DNA of 51,841 nt from Methylococcales bacterium (GTDB lineage Bacteria; Pseudomonadota; Gammaproteobacteria; Methylococcales; Methylomonadaceae), in NCBI GenBank assembly GCA_026398895.1, contig JAPLRZ010000032.1:1-51841 (forward strand), written 5' to 3'. Position numbers and translations under genes: made by a program. Position 1 is the stretch's first letter, and every line of letters begins with the position of its first letter. This document shows, piece after piece, positions 36,687 to 45,473 of this stretch. The notes beneath the pieces are model-generated. The model saw only the letters and a program-made list of their open reading frames with translations. It ran no database searches and had not been told where the DNA came from.

Positions 36687-36715
36687 ATTAGACTCGATTA
36701 TCCGATGCTAGTCAA
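36687..36715 (-). promoter_or_regulatory. Sigma-70 promoter for the tandem tRNA-Phe genes
   Basis: On the minus strand, TTGACT (36710-36715) and TCTAAT (36687-36692) are separated by exactly 17 bp. The expected start lies about 12 bp before the first tRNA. The sequence between -10 and the tRNA is GC-containing (GTCCCTC), similar to a stable-RNA discriminator. Confidence 0.75.
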
Positions 36716-36729
36716 TAGCCAATATCAAT

Positions 36730-37368
36730 TTACTGTGGAGGGTTCGCGCTAGTGGGTGGCTGGGCAGGTCTGAATAGATTGATAATAAAGCCAAAAACTT
36801 TTTTTATCCCTGCCCATATTTTTGGTAACAATAAAATCATCAGCACAATAAACACCGCCAAACCCACTAAAAACAAGGCGGGATGATTAATACAAGACCA
36901 AACCCCCGTGACTACCATCACATCCTCCGTCACAGAAGCGATCCAATTAGTAAATGGCTCAGGCGAGGTATTAATCAATACCCGTGTACCTGCTTTAGTG
37001 ACGTGACTGCCTGCTGCCATACTGCCACCCAAAATTGCTGCTGCCAATTCAACAGAAGGGTCTAACGTACCCACTGCACCCGCCGCTAACATTGCTCCCG
37101 CAGGAATACGAATAAAGGTGTGAATAGCATCCCAACCTGAATCGACTCCAGGAATTTTATCGGCAAAAAACTCCACACAATACATAAAGCCTGCCGCCGT
37201 TATCACCAATGGGTTAGCGACAATTTGCAGATCAGGCGGTAACTGAATATTGCCTGTAGTAGCCAAAAGCCCTAAGGTCAACAGTGTTGCGTAAAGATTA
37301 ATGCCACTTGCCCACGCCAAGCCCATTGTCAAAGCTAAGGTGGTTGATATATGATTCAATGCGTCCAT
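36730..37368 (-). CDS. DUF4126 family membrane protein
   Basis: About 212 residues with five or six hydrophobic segments. Characteristic DUF4126 blocks are LALTMGLAWASGINLYATLLTLGLL near the start and MYCVEFFADKIPGVDSGWDAIHTFIRIPAGA (about 71-101). Glycine/alanine-rich helices (AAAILGGSMAAGSHVTKAGTRVLINTSPEP) follow. The C-terminus is Pro-rich. The function of the family is unknown. I chose the ATG at 37368, preceded by AAGGG at a good distance; an ATG at 37392 would add eight residues. It lies upstream of the tRNA promoter and divergent from dnaQ. Confidence 0.85.
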   Translation of the reverse strand: MDALNHISTTLALTMGLAWASGINLYATLLTLGLLATTGNIQLPPDLQIVANPLVITAAGFMYCVEFFADKIPGVDSGWDAIHTFIRIPAGAMLAAGAVGTLDPSVELAAAILGGSMAAGSHVTKAGTRVLINTSPEPFTNWIASVTEDVMVVTGVWSCINHPALFLVGLAVFIVLMILLLPKIWAGIKKVFGFIINLFRPAQPPTSANPPQ

Positions 37369-37436
37369 TAGAGTACCCTTGTTTATGATCATTCACACTT
37401 AGCGTACCATACAAAACTTAACTTTGACTGAACAAT

Positions 37437-38156
37437 ATGACCACCAAAACACACAACAAACGTATCATCGTTCTTGATACTGAAACCACGGGTTTAAGCC
37501 CACAAGACGGACACCGTATTATTGAAATTGGCTGTGTGGAATTGCTTAAACGCCGATTAACGGGTAGACACTTTCATTGTTATATCAACCCTAATCGCAC
37601 TATTGATGCAGGCGCGATTGCCGTTCATGGTATCACCAGCGAGTTTTTGCAAGACAAACCCGATTTTGCCCAGATTGCTGAGGAATTTATCGATTTTATT
37701 CGCGATGCCGAATTGGTGATTCATAACGCGCCTTTTGATGTTGGCTTTATCAACCATGAATTTGCCCAACTTTCATTAGGAACAGTGAAAAATTACAGTA
37801 CTGTGTTTGATACCTTGGCTTACGCACGAAAAAAACACGCAGGACAGCGCAACAGTTTGGATGCTTTGTGTAAACGCTATAATGTTGACAACAGTCACCG
37901 AGATTTACACGGTGCATTATTAGATGCCCAAATTCTTGCTGATGTATTTTTAATCATGACAGGGGGGCAAGATTCATTACTAGATAACAGTGCATCTGAA
38001 ACAAGCAACCCCGCCGCCAATAAAGACCTTAAGCGGTCACTAAGCAATCGCCCTGCTCTAAAAATAATCCCTTGTAATGACACAGAGCGACAACAGCACG
38101 AACAACGATTAGCCGCTATTGAAAAAGCCAGTGGCGGTTGTGTTTGGAATAAATGA
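37437..38156 (+). CDS. dnaQ: DNA polymerase III epsilon subunit (3'-5' exonuclease)
   Basis: A 239-residue proofreading exonuclease of Pol III. The three DEDDh motifs are seen: Exo I in VLDTETTGLS (about 12-21), Exo II in VIHNAPFDVGFIN (about 96-108) and Exo III in HRDLHGALLDAQILADV (about 154-170). Family block GHRIIEIGCVEL is present. The C-terminal tail (about 185-239) would hold the clamp-binding and alpha-binding segments. In many gammaproteobacteria dnaQ is next to rnhA; here it is alone. The Exo II and Exo III residues identify it as a true DnaQ and not an oligoribonuclease. Confidence 0.95.
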   Translation: MTTKTHNKRIIVLDTETTGLSPQDGHRIIEIGCVELLKRRLTGRHFHCYINPNRTIDAGAIAVHGITSEFLQDKPDFAQIAEEFIDFIRDAELVIHNAPFDVGFINHEFAQLSLGTVKNYSTVFDTLAYARKKHAGQRNSLDALCKRYNVDNSHRDLHGALLDAQILADVFLIMTGGQDSLLDNSASETSNPAANKDLKRSLSNRPALKIIPCNDTERQQHEQRLAAIEKASGGCVWNK

Positions 38157-38193
38157 GTTTTTAGCAAAAAGTCAGAAGGTATTTGCATATGGT

Positions 38194-38237
38194 GGAGGTC
38201 AGGCTTTGCCTGATTTTGCAAGCAGAGCTTGCACTCC
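38194..38237. repeat. Two-hairpin palindromic repeat (GGAGT/ACTCC class), copy 3
   Basis: Outer GGAG / CTCC enclose hairpins TCAGGC-TTT-GCCTGA and GCAAGC-AGA-GCTTGC. Compared with 31903 the second stem differs on both sides yet stays complementary. It lies between the convergent dnaQ and Gfo/Idh genes. Confidence 0.68.
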
Positions 38238-38269
38238 AAATACACGTTCAGTTATTGATAATAAGCTAG

Positions 38270-39355
38270 CTAGAAATTCTCTGAGTCGGTTACATTTTGA
38301 ACTTCTCGACTTCTTTTTCGTTTAAATGTCCACATTCTGAGCATATTGCCTTTAATCACTCGCTGCTCTTTAACTGATTGCAAGGCAGCAACGATAAATT
38401 GACAGTTATCTTTTGCATCTTGCAAAGACAATAATGGGGCTTTGCCTTCTAATACACAGTGACCAAAATGCTCTATCTCCAGTTGAAAATGATTGGCTGT
38501 GGGAAGTTGTTCTTCTTCGCTTTCGCCACTGTCAGTCCACCAAGAAATAACAGGCACATCAGTGGGCATAGCCCAAACGTTGTGGCATTTTATACCGCCT
38601 TTCGTGCCGATAATTTCGTATTCACAGCGTCTTGCCCGTTCAAAACTAAAATCAAACTGGGCAAATTTTCCTTCACCAAAATCAATGATACCGCTGGTAC
38701 TAATATCTGCACCGCTTTCGACGTGTTTGGAGAGTGTACTAATGGCGACAGGGTCTTGCTGGAAAAATAAGCGTACCGCATGAATGGCGTAACAGCCGAT
38801 GTCCCACATCGCGCCACCGCCATTGTCCACACTTTCAGCTAAGCGATAGCGTCTTGCGGGCTGCATCATGAAAGAAAAATTGCTACGAACCGAGCGAATT
38901 TCACCGATAACCCCCGATTGTATTAATTCTTGGACGCGGGTATGTTGCGGATGAAAGCGATACATAAAACCTTCCATGACCGTCACATTGTGTTCTTGTG
39001 CTGCAAGATAAATAGATTCGATAGCCGTAGCACTCAATGCCATTGGTTTTTCACATAACACATGTTTACCGTGTTTGATAGCGCGTAATGTCCATTCTGC
39101 GTGTTCGTAATTAGCCAGCGGAATATAGACAGCATCGATATTAGGATCGTTAAGCAGGGCTTCACGGTCATTATAGATGCGTACATTTTGTTGTTCAGGC
39201 GCGTATTTTGCCAGTGTTTGAGCGGCAGCGTCTGGGCGACGGCTGGCAATGGCGACTAATTCGGCATTAGATGCAGCAACAATGGCGGGCATCAAGCGTT
39301 CATTGATGCGTGCCGCACCTAAAATACCCCAGCGTAATTTCGTTTTGTCATTCAT
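38270..39355 (-). CDS. Gfo/Idh/MocA-family NAD(P)-dependent oxidoreductase
   Basis: A 361-residue dehydrogenase of sugars or cyclitols. The Rossmann domain begins LRWGILGAARINERLMPAIV (about 6-25). The catalytic lysine lies in HVLCEKPMALSA (about 92-103), preceded by AVYIPLANYEHAEW. The C-terminal domain has GFMYRFHPQHTRVQELI and GGGAMWDIGCYAIHAVRLFF, as in xylose/glucose-fructose oxidoreductase relatives. Substrate cannot be told from sequence. The last 20 or so residues (KRKRSREVQNVTDSENF) are a basic tail without family likeness. It stands alone between dnaQ and glyS. Confidence 0.92.
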   Translation of the reverse strand: MNDKTKLRWGILGAARINERLMPAIVAASNAELVAIASRRPDAAAQTLAKYAPEQQNVRIYNDREALLNDPNIDAVYIPLANYEHAEWTLRAIKHGKHVLCEKPMALSATAIESIYLAAQEHNVTVMEGFMYRFHPQHTRVQELIQSGVIGEIRSVRSNFSFMMQPARRYRLAESVDNGGGAMWDIGCYAIHAVRLFFQQDPVAISTLSKHVESGADISTSGIIDFGEGKFAQFDFSFERARRCEYEIIGTKGGIKCHNVWAMPTDVPVISWWTDSGESEEEQLPTANHFQLEIEHFGHCVLEGKAPLLSLQDAKDNCQFIVAALQSVKEQRVIKGNMLRMWTFKRKRSREVQNVTDSENF

Positions 39356-39479
39356 TTAGGCTTACCTTTATTATTGATGGTGTGTAACGACAATGTTATA
39401 GCAACTTAGCACACGATAGAATCAAGTAGTGTTTTAAATTGTATGTGTTTGAGCAATGTTCTGTCAGTATCTTAAAAAC

Positions 39480-39570
39480 GGTAGTGGGTTAAATCTGTTA
39501 TAGCGATATTCATGACTGCCAGTCCTTTAAAGGACTGGCAGTCATACCCAAAAGTAAATAACCCACTACC
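39480..39570. mobile_element. Family-1 palindromic MITE-like element, copy F (complete reference copy)
   Basis: 91 bp. Perfect 12-bp terminal inverted repeats GGTAGTGGGTTA (39480-39491) and TAACCCACTACC (39559-39570) flank a perfect 34-bp palindrome (39512-39545). No coding capacity and no obvious target duplication. It lies downstream of glyS. A lone left-end fragment of the same family (20 bp) occurs at 44847-44866. Confidence 0.87.
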
Positions 39571-39643
39571 AGCGTTTGGTGCTGGACGAAACAATAAGCA
39601 GAGAGCAACATAACAACAAATAACGAGACATAATCACGCCCCC

Positions 39644-41713
39644 CTAAGATTGTAATTTAGAAATATCGGCACAGGTTAAAAACTGTTCAGATAACATATT
39701 CAATAACGCTAAGCGATTGGCGCGTAGTGGTAAATCATCACACATCACCATGACGCTATCAAAAAACGCATCCACATCATGTCGCAGAGCGGCTAAGCGG
39801 GTTAAGGTTGCTGTGTAATCGTGTTGGGCAAGCAACGGTGCGATAGCAACAGCAGCTTGATTCGCGCTGTTTAATAATTGCAATTCGGCAGTCTCAACTA
39901 ACGCACCTACCGTTGCAGCAGCGGGGGATTCAGATTTTTTCAAAATATTACGAATGCGTTTATTAGCGGCGGCTAGGCTTTCCGCTTCGGGCAGTTGGCG
40001 AAACGCTTTAACAGCGGCTAAGCGTTGCATGAAGTCTAACGGATCAGCAGGTTTAACGGTCATCACTGCATCAAATTCATCGGCACTGTAGCCTTTGTCT
40101 AAGCAATAACCTTTTAAACGGTCAAAAACAAAATCAATCACGGCGGTTTGGGTATTGCTCACATCAAATGAATGCGTAAACAGCATCAAAGAAAACGAAA
40201 TCACTTCACGAATATTGAGTGTTAAGTTGTTTTCAATGATGGTGCGCAATGAACCTAAAGCAGCACGGCGTAACGCATAAGGATCTTTATCACCTGTTGG
40301 AATCAAGCCCGCACTAAAAATACCTGTCAGGGTGTCGATTTTTTCTGCAATGGCTAGAATTTGTCCTGTTGAACTACTCGCAGTCGGACTGCCAGATTGT
40401 TTAGGAAAATACTGCTCTTCCAATGCCCACGCGACTTCTGCGGGTTCATTTTCTACCAGCGCGTAATAACGCCCCATAATGCCTTGTAAATTCCCAAATT
40501 CACCAACCATTGAGGTCATTAAATCAGTTTTAGCCAGTAGTGCGGCACGTTTTGCTAACGCCACATCGGCATTCAAGCGTTCAGCAATAAATTCTGCTAA
40601 TTTCATCACACGTTGAGATTTTTCAGCAACCGTACCTAATTTTTCCTGAAAAACGATGGTGGACAAACTGGCTACGCGATCAGCTAACGTATGCTTGCGG
40701 TCTTGTTTCCAGAAAAATTCTGCATCCGATAAACGCGGAGTCACCACGCGCTCATTGCCTTGTTGGATGGATTCAGGGCGGCTACTTTCGATATTACTGA
40801 ACGTTATAAAATGCGCTAATAAATCACCGTTTGTATGTTTAACAGGGAAATATTTTTGATTGGTCTGCATGGTGGTGATTAACACTTCAGCGGGCAATGC
40901 CAAAAAGCGCGTATCAAAACCGCCTGTAATGGGTACTGGGAATTCGTTCAACGCGGCAATTTCTTCCAATAAATCGTCTTCAATATGCGCATAACCACCA
41001 ACAGCGACAGCGGCGTGTTGCGCGGCATCACGAATAATGGTTTTACGTTGTTCAATATCGGCAATGACTTTGCCTTGCGTGTACAAAATATCCGCGTAGT
41101 TTTCAGGCTTATCAATACTGACAGAATGCGGCGCGTGGAAACGATGTCCTTGTGTTTCTCTGCCTGTGTGTAGTCCTAAAATTTCCGTTTCAATGACGTT
41201 ATCGCCATACAGCAACACCGCCCAATGCACAGGACGCACAAATTCAGTAGTAAAACTACCCCAACGCATCCGTTTAGCAATCGGCAGATTGGCAATGCTG
41301 GTGCGAATAATATCGGCAATCAGCTCTTCGGTGTTCTGCCCTTTCACCGCTTGCGTATAGCTTAGCCATTCGCCTTTATCGGTTTTCAAGCGTTCCAACT
41401 GCTCAAAGGTCGTGCCGCAACTGGTCGCAAAACCTAACGCCGCTTTGCTTGGGCTTCCGTCAGGTGCAAACGCCGCTTGTATCGCAGGACCGCGTTTTTC
41501 CACGGTTTTATCAGGTTGCGAACTAGCGAGATTTTCAATAAACACCGCTAAACGTCTAGGTGTCGCATAAGCTTTGCTAGCAGTAAAACCCAGTTCAGCG
41601 GCGTTCAAACCCTGCACGATGCCGTCTAATAAGGCGTTGCTGAGTTTTAATAAAGTTTTTGGGGGGAGTTCTTCTGAACCTAATTCAAAAAGTAAGTGTT
41701 GTTGTTCTATCAC
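39644..41713 (-). CDS. glyS: Glycyl-tRNA synthetase beta subunit
   Basis: A 689-residue beta subunit of the bacterial alpha2beta2 GlyRS. It opens with LLFELGSEELPPKTLLKLSNAL and has YATPRRLAVFIENLA, RMRWGSFTTEFVRPVHW, FPVPITGGFDTRFLALPAEVLITTMQTNQKYFPV, and the HD-like KTDLMTSMVGEFGNLQGIMGRYYA. The DALR-type anticodon region ends the protein. The start is a GTG whose first bases overlap the TGA of the upstream DUF4435 gene (GTGA). An AAGGA ribosome-binding site 7 bp upstream lies inside that gene. glyS normally follows glyQ directly; here 1,994 bp of foreign-looking sequence separates them. Confidence 0.96.
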   Translation of the reverse strand: MIEQQHLLFELGSEELPPKTLLKLSNALLDGIVQGLNAAELGFTASKAYATPRRLAVFIENLASSQPDKTVEKRGPAIQAAFAPDGSPSKAALGFATSCGTTFEQLERLKTDKGEWLSYTQAVKGQNTEELIADIIRTSIANLPIAKRMRWGSFTTEFVRPVHWAVLLYGDNVIETEILGLHTGRETQGHRFHAPHSVSIDKPENYADILYTQGKVIADIEQRKTIIRDAAQHAAVAVGGYAHIEDDLLEEIAALNEFPVPITGGFDTRFLALPAEVLITTMQTNQKYFPVKHTNGDLLAHFITFSNIESSRPESIQQGNERVVTPRLSDAEFFWKQDRKHTLADRVASLSTIVFQEKLGTVAEKSQRVMKLAEFIAERLNADVALAKRAALLAKTDLMTSMVGEFGNLQGIMGRYYALVENEPAEVAWALEEQYFPKQSGSPTASSSTGQILAIAEKIDTLTGIFSAGLIPTGDKDPYALRRAALGSLRTIIENNLTLNIREVISFSLMLFTHSFDVSNTQTAVIDFVFDRLKGYCLDKGYSADEFDAVMTVKPADPLDFMQRLAAVKAFRQLPEAESLAAANKRIRNILKKSESPAAATVGALVETAELQLLNSANQAAVAIAPLLAQHDYTATLTRLAALRHDVDAFFDSVMVMCDDLPLRANRLALLNMLSEQFLTCADISKLQS

Positions 41714-42618
41714 TGTAGTTCCTTTAATAAAAGGGATTTTAAATCTTTAATGATGAGCGAATCGTTATCCATTTGCTTTAATAACTCAATTCGAAAATAT
41801 TTTTTATCAATATTACATTGGAATTCATTGCTAATAAAATCAATAAGGCTATTTAAAGCCTCTTTACCTCTAAAGTATTTCTTGGAAAAATCTAACGAGA
41901 AAGTATCAGGATTATTTACCAAACTATCCCAACCAAATTCATTTTTAATTTCCGTATAAAGAGTTGTTCTTTTTGGCTTTACGGTAATTTCTTTGTCTTT
42001 AAAATAATTTAAAAACCAATTTTCTATTGTTTCAACATTATCTATTTCAAAGTTCTCTGGTTTTGAAATAGATGGATAATTTATCCTAGGACTAAGATTG
42101 AATTTTAGGCATTCAAAAAATTCTTCCTTTATTTTACTAGAAAAGTAACATTTTAAATGATTATCTAAATCATCCTTTGTAATATCAATTGTAGATTTTT
42201 TATAAAACCCACCTGATTTCTGTGATTTTTCTGGGAATTGATTAACGAAGTTGGCAATCAGTTGAGTTTCTTCTAAAAGATAATTTTCCCATTCATGTCG
42301 TTGCCAATATAATATTTTAGATTTTTTGGATTCAATTATTTTGTTGTTGTCTTCATACTTTTTGTCTTCTTTAACCCTGTAATCACTATCAGCAATAGCT
42401 AAAACAGGTATATTTTTGTGTGCTTTTTTAGAAAGCCTATAAAAAACTTTAGTTAAATATGGATTAAAAAAAGAAGAACAACCACCAACTTCCTCAATCT
42501 GAGGAATATAAGAAATATTATTGTCTATAAATATCTTATTTATTCTCTCTTGTAAAAAAGTCAATTCTGGACTATCTGGGTCGCCTTCAACCAATATATA
42601 AAATAATTCCCCACTCAT
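41710..42618 (-). CDS. DUF4435/Toprim-like protein, probable nuclease effector (AriB-like)
   Basis: A 302-residue cytoplasmic protein. The N-terminus FYILVEGDPDSPE places a Toprim-type glutamate at E11. The DxD pair is D77/D79 in VLAIADSDYRV. WQRHEWENYLLEE (105-117) matches the 'hEiENYLl' block that follows the DxD in DUF4435 and OLD-type Toprim domains. The rest is Lys/Asn/Phe-rich with no known domain. In PARIS defence, AriB is a DUF4435 Toprim nuclease released by the ATPase AriA and cuts host tRNA. The gene overlaps its ATPase partner by ATGA and glyS by GTGA. The DNA is visibly more A/T-rich than glyS or glyQ, a sign of transfer. Defence function is inferred. Confidence 0.8.
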   Translation of the reverse strand: MSGELFYILVEGDPDSPELTFLQERINKIFIDNNISYIPQIEEVGGCSSFFNPYLTKVFYRLSKKAHKNIPVLAIADSDYRVKEDKKYEDNNKIIESKKSKILYWQRHEWENYLLEETQLIANFVNQFPEKSQKSGGFYKKSTIDITKDDLDNHLKCYFSSKIKEEFFECLKFNLSPRINYPSISKPENFEIDNVETIENWFLNYFKDKEITVKPKRTTLYTEIKNEFGWDSLVNNPDTFSLDFSKKYFRGKEALNSLIDFISNEFQCNIDKKYFRIELLKQMDNDSLIIKDLKSLLLKELQ

Positions 42619-43703
42619 TCCCCTAAATCCCCCAAATCTATAATTTCATCGTTATAGAAAATTTGTTTTACAAATGGAGAATGTGTTGTAAAAATATACT
42701 GATTATTGTTTTCTTTGTCCTCGCGTAAAGTCTGAATTAATTTTGTTTGCCAAGCTGGATGCAAATGTAATTCGACTTCATCAATTAATACGATAGAATT
42801 TTTTGCCCTTTCAGATACTAAACCAACTAAAATTCTTAAAATTTGATGCTCTCCTGAACTCATTTGTGATAAATCATATTCCACATGATTTTTTCTAAGA
42901 ATTAATGTATCACTATCGTCACCTGACTCTAATCCTATGAGTTCAGTTGGATAACAGATTTTATTAAATAGTCGTTTAATTTTAGCCCAATAAGATTCAC
43001 CATATTTCTCTGGACTCCATGTTTTATCTTTTAAATAAAACTCTCTTAACCATGATAAAACATCATCATAAGGTAAACTGTCTTCGTTTTCTTTTGAGAA
43101 ACTCTTCACTAATTTTAATGAGCGTCTTTGATCTAAATAACAAATTCCACCTATACGTTCAAACATATTTTTTGAAACTTTATTTAAGCTTGTAGCTCGT
43201 TTTAGCTGTCCTCGCACACCTAGTACTTTTGCTGATTCACGAGGGGAAACAAAATTGGAAAAGCTTTTTCTCTCCCATGTATTTGATGGCGGATATTGCC
43301 AAGTAATAGTTGATGACGAGGTAACGGGTGGAATTGTTATTTTATTATCATTAAAAGGTAGATCTCTAAAATTTAATGCACGAAAAACTTCATTAATCGC
43401 CAAAGCTTCATCTTGTTCAATAGAGTATTCAAACTCAATTCGAGCGTGTTTATTTACGCGACTATTGCTATAAACTAACTGCTGTACAGAAAATTCTAAT
43501 CCTTCTCTTAACTCTGGATGCTGGGGATTTTCCAAACATTTAACCACGACCTGAATCGCATCTAAGATAGAAGTTTTACCGCTGCCATTAGGTCCGACTA
43601 TTAATGTGACAGTTCTGGGTTTAGATAAACTGTCAGTAAAATCCAATTTGCCAGAATCTTTAATAGCTCGAAAATTTTCAACTCTTAATGAGTGTAGTTT
43701 CAT
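42615..43703 (-). CDS. ABC/SMC-like AAA ATPase, probable sensor partner (AriA-like)
   Basis: A 362-residue ATPase of the AAA_15/AAA_21 type. Walker A is GPNGSGKTS (37-45). The ABC signature is SSGEHQ (282-287), Walker B IVLIDE (304-309) with ELHLHP (311-316), and the H-loop is in FTTHSPF (338-344). The middle, about 70-270, is the variable insertion between the ATPase lobes. This layout is shared by OLD, PARIS AriA and related defence ATPases. It starts 4 bp after the glyQ stop, with a poor ribosome-binding site, so it probably depends on glyQ transcription and translation. DNA is A/T-rich. The pairing with a DUF4435 gene supports PARIS over Septu or Gabija. Confidence 0.85.
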   Translation of the reverse strand: MKLHSLRVENFRAIKDSGKLDFTDSLSKPRTVTLIVGPNGSGKTSILDAIQVVVKCLENPQHPELREGLEFSVQQLVYSNSRVNKHARIEFEYSIEQDEALAINEVFRALNFRDLPFNDNKITIPPVTSSSTITWQYPPSNTWERKSFSNFVSPRESAKVLGVRGQLKRATSLNKVSKNMFERIGGICYLDQRRSLKLVKSFSKENEDSLPYDDVLSWLREFYLKDKTWSPEKYGESYWAKIKRLFNKICYPTELIGLESGDDSDTLILRKNHVEYDLSQMSSGEHQILRILVGLVSERAKNSIVLIDEVELHLHPAWQTKLIQTLREDKENNNQYIFTTHSPFVKQIFYNDEIIDLGDLGE

Positions 43704-43707
43704 AATC

Positions 43708-44613
43708 TTATTCGTTACACATCGGAAAGCCCAACGATTCGCGGCGGGCGTAGTAGGCTTCGGCGACGGCTCTGGATAGGGTTCTGACTCTTAGAATGTA
43801 ACGTTGGCGTTCGGTGACGGAAATCGCGTGGCGGGCATCTAATAGGTTGAAGGTGTGCGAGGCTTTTAGCACCATTTCATACGCGGGTAGCGGCAAGTCT
43901 GAGGCGATAAGTTTTTGGCATTCGGCTTCGTAGGTGTTGAAGCACTCGAATAGGAAGTCTACGTTGGCGTGGTCGAAGTTGTACGAGGACATTTCGACTT
44001 CGTTTTGATGGAATACGTCGCCGTAAGTGACGATTCCGTGCGGAGTTTTTGTCCAGACTAAGTCATAGACACTGCTGACACCCTGCATATACATGGCGAG
44101 ACGTTCTAAGCCGTAGGTGATTTCGCCTGTGATGGGGCGACATTCTAATCCGCCGACTTGTTGGAAGTAGGTGAATTGGGTGACTTCCATGCCGTTTAGC
44201 CACACTTCCCAGCCTAAACCCCACGCGCCTAAGGTGGGCGATTCCCAGTTGTCTTCGACAAAACGAATGTCATGTTCAAGCAGGTCAAAACCCAATACTC
44301 GCAATGAACCTAAATAGAGTTCCTGAATATTGTCAGGCGAGGGTTTTAACATCACTTGGTATTGGTAGTAATGCTGTAGGCGGTTGGGGTTTTCACCAAA
44401 ACGCCCGTCGGTAGGACGGCGTGAAGGTTGCACATAAGCGGCGTTCCACGGCTCAGGGCCGATAGCGCGTAAGAAAGTGGCAGGATGAAATGTACCAGCA
44501 CCAACTTCTTGATCTAAAGGTTGTAATAACACACAGCCTTGTTCTGCCCAGTAGGCTTGTAAGGCTAAAATTAGCCCTTGAAAAGTAGATAAATCGGTTT
44601 GAGTATTCAACAC
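43708..44613 (-). CDS. glyQ: Glycyl-tRNA synthetase alpha subunit
   Basis: A roughly 301-residue alpha subunit carrying the catalytic site. Strong blocks are [114 protein letters not shown] and the C-terminal [10 protein letters not shown]. It is complete at its 3' end. The start is uncertain: no ATG suits the family N-terminus. GTG at 44613, or the adjacent TTG at 44610, gives the usual length, and no clear Shine-Dalgarno is present. The transcript runs into the ATPase, the DUF4435 gene and glyS. Confidence 0.94.
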   Translation of the reverse strand: MLNTQTDLSTFQGLILALQAYWAEQGCVLLQPLDQEVGAGTFHPATFLRAIGPEPWNAAYVQPSRRPTDGRFGENPNRLQHYYQYQVMLKPSPDNIQELYLGSLRVLGFDLLEHDIRFVEDNWESPTLGAWGLGWEVWLNGMEVTQFTYFQQVGGLECRPITGEITYGLERLAMYMQGVSSVYDLVWTKTPHGIVTYGDVFHQNEVEMSSYNFDHANVDFLFECFNTYEAECQKLIASDLPLPAYEMVLKASHTFNLLDARHAISVTERQRYILRVRTLSRAVAEAYYARRESLGFPMCNE

Positions 44614-44685
44614 GGCGGCAAGTAGTGTAAGTAAATAAAAAGTGGGCAATTATAGCGTAGAAACAGTGTTGTCGTGTTAATGGCG

Positions 44686-44799
44686 TTAGCTTGAGCGGTG
44701 TGGTTCTAAATAATTGCCGAAAAATTGTGGGTCTTTTTGTTGGGTGGTTTCACTCACACGCTGAGTCAATATAGAGTTGTGCAGCGGTGTACGACTCAT
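44686..44799 (-). CDS. Possible 37-residue small ORF upstream of glyQ
   Basis: An ATG-started frame encodes MSRTPLHNSILTQRVSET and then QQKDPQFFGNYLEPHRSS before a TAA. It is leftward, in the gap between glyQ and the small secreted protein. The ribosome-binding site is weak and no family is recognised. It could be a leader-like small protein, a gene remnant or chance. Confidence 0.2.
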   Translation of the reverse strand: MSRTPLHNSILTQRVSETTQQKDPQFFGNYLEPHRSS

Positions 44800-44883
44800 C
44801 GGACTTAAATCAAATTAGATGATAGCGACTTCATTAATTCGTTGGCGGTAGTGGGTGAAACCTGTAACTTTTAAACTATTGAG

Positions 44884-45261
44884 CTATTCGCTAATATTGA
44901 CTAACCATCCATCACCCCCTTTACAGCTGCTTGGACTTTCAGCGGTAATATTAATTCTGGCAGCCGTTGCTTTTAAATCGCTGGGTAATGTTCCACTAAC
45001 TTCATAACCTTGACCTTTAGGTGTTATCGTCACGGCTACGGGTTGTTTTTTAATGTCTACCACAATGCTTTTTGGATTAGTCCCCGCCGATGCCATAAAA
45101 GAAAACCTTGATTTCGGCGTGACTTCTGCCTTATCGGCAGGGGAAAATTCACTAAAATGTGGCTTAGTGCAGGATTTTGAACTGCTGCTACTGCCATAAG
45201 AAAATACTTGTGTAGACATTATTGTTAAGCCAAGTATCCAAAACAATTGTGTAGTTTTCAT
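44884..45261 (-). CDS. Small secreted protein with Ig-like/CopC-like fold, unknown function
   Basis: 125 residues with a clear signal peptide (about 1-22, WILGLTIMSTQVFS|YG). The mature part starts with a Ser-rich stretch and one cysteine (SYGSSSSSKSC). The single domain that follows (KPHFSEFSPADKAEVTPKSRFSFMASA ... DGWLVNISE) looks like an Ig-like beta-sandwich with the 'P-x-x-x-S-P' opening of CopC-like proteins, but lacks histidine-rich copper sites. A second cysteine is near the end. The ATG at 45261 is preceded by AGGAG at 7 bp. It is divergent from hisC. The fold call is an inference. Confidence 0.7.
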   Translation of the reverse strand: MKTTQLFWILGLTIMSTQVFSYGSSSSSKSCTKPHFSEFSPADKAEVTPKSRFSFMASAGTNPKSIVVDIKKQPVAVTITPKGQGYEVSGTLPSDLKATAARINITAESPSSCKGGDGWLVNISE

Positions 45262-45420
45262 CGTTGAACTCCTTATGTACTGCTGTGAGATTAGGTTGAT
45301 TGCCCGCCACCGAATAGAAATTAATTCGAGTAGATAAGGCGATTGGATACTAGCACATAAGCGTGAACAGAGCATCATCGCTGATTTAAGCAATCTAAAG
45401 CCAAATAAATCAATGCTAGT

Positions 45421-45449
45421 TTGACCTGTTCACACTTTTTAATTAACAA
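45421..45449 (+). promoter_or_regulatory. Candidate sigma-70 promoter for hisC
   Basis: TTGACC (45421-45426) and TAACAA (45444-45449) are 17 bp apart and lie 25 bp before the hisC start. The -35 is good and the -10 is weak. No his leader peptide or attenuator is visible. Confidence 0.4.
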
Positions 45450-45473
45450 TACTGCCTTTTTGCCCTTAATTTT

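Noticed and set aside
41710..43703. ATPase plus partner read as Septu or Gabija
   Set aside because: The partner has no HNH motif (Septu) and no UvrD-type helicase (Gabija), and the Toprim-like part is a separate protein from the ATPase; DUF4435 pairing fits PARIS better.
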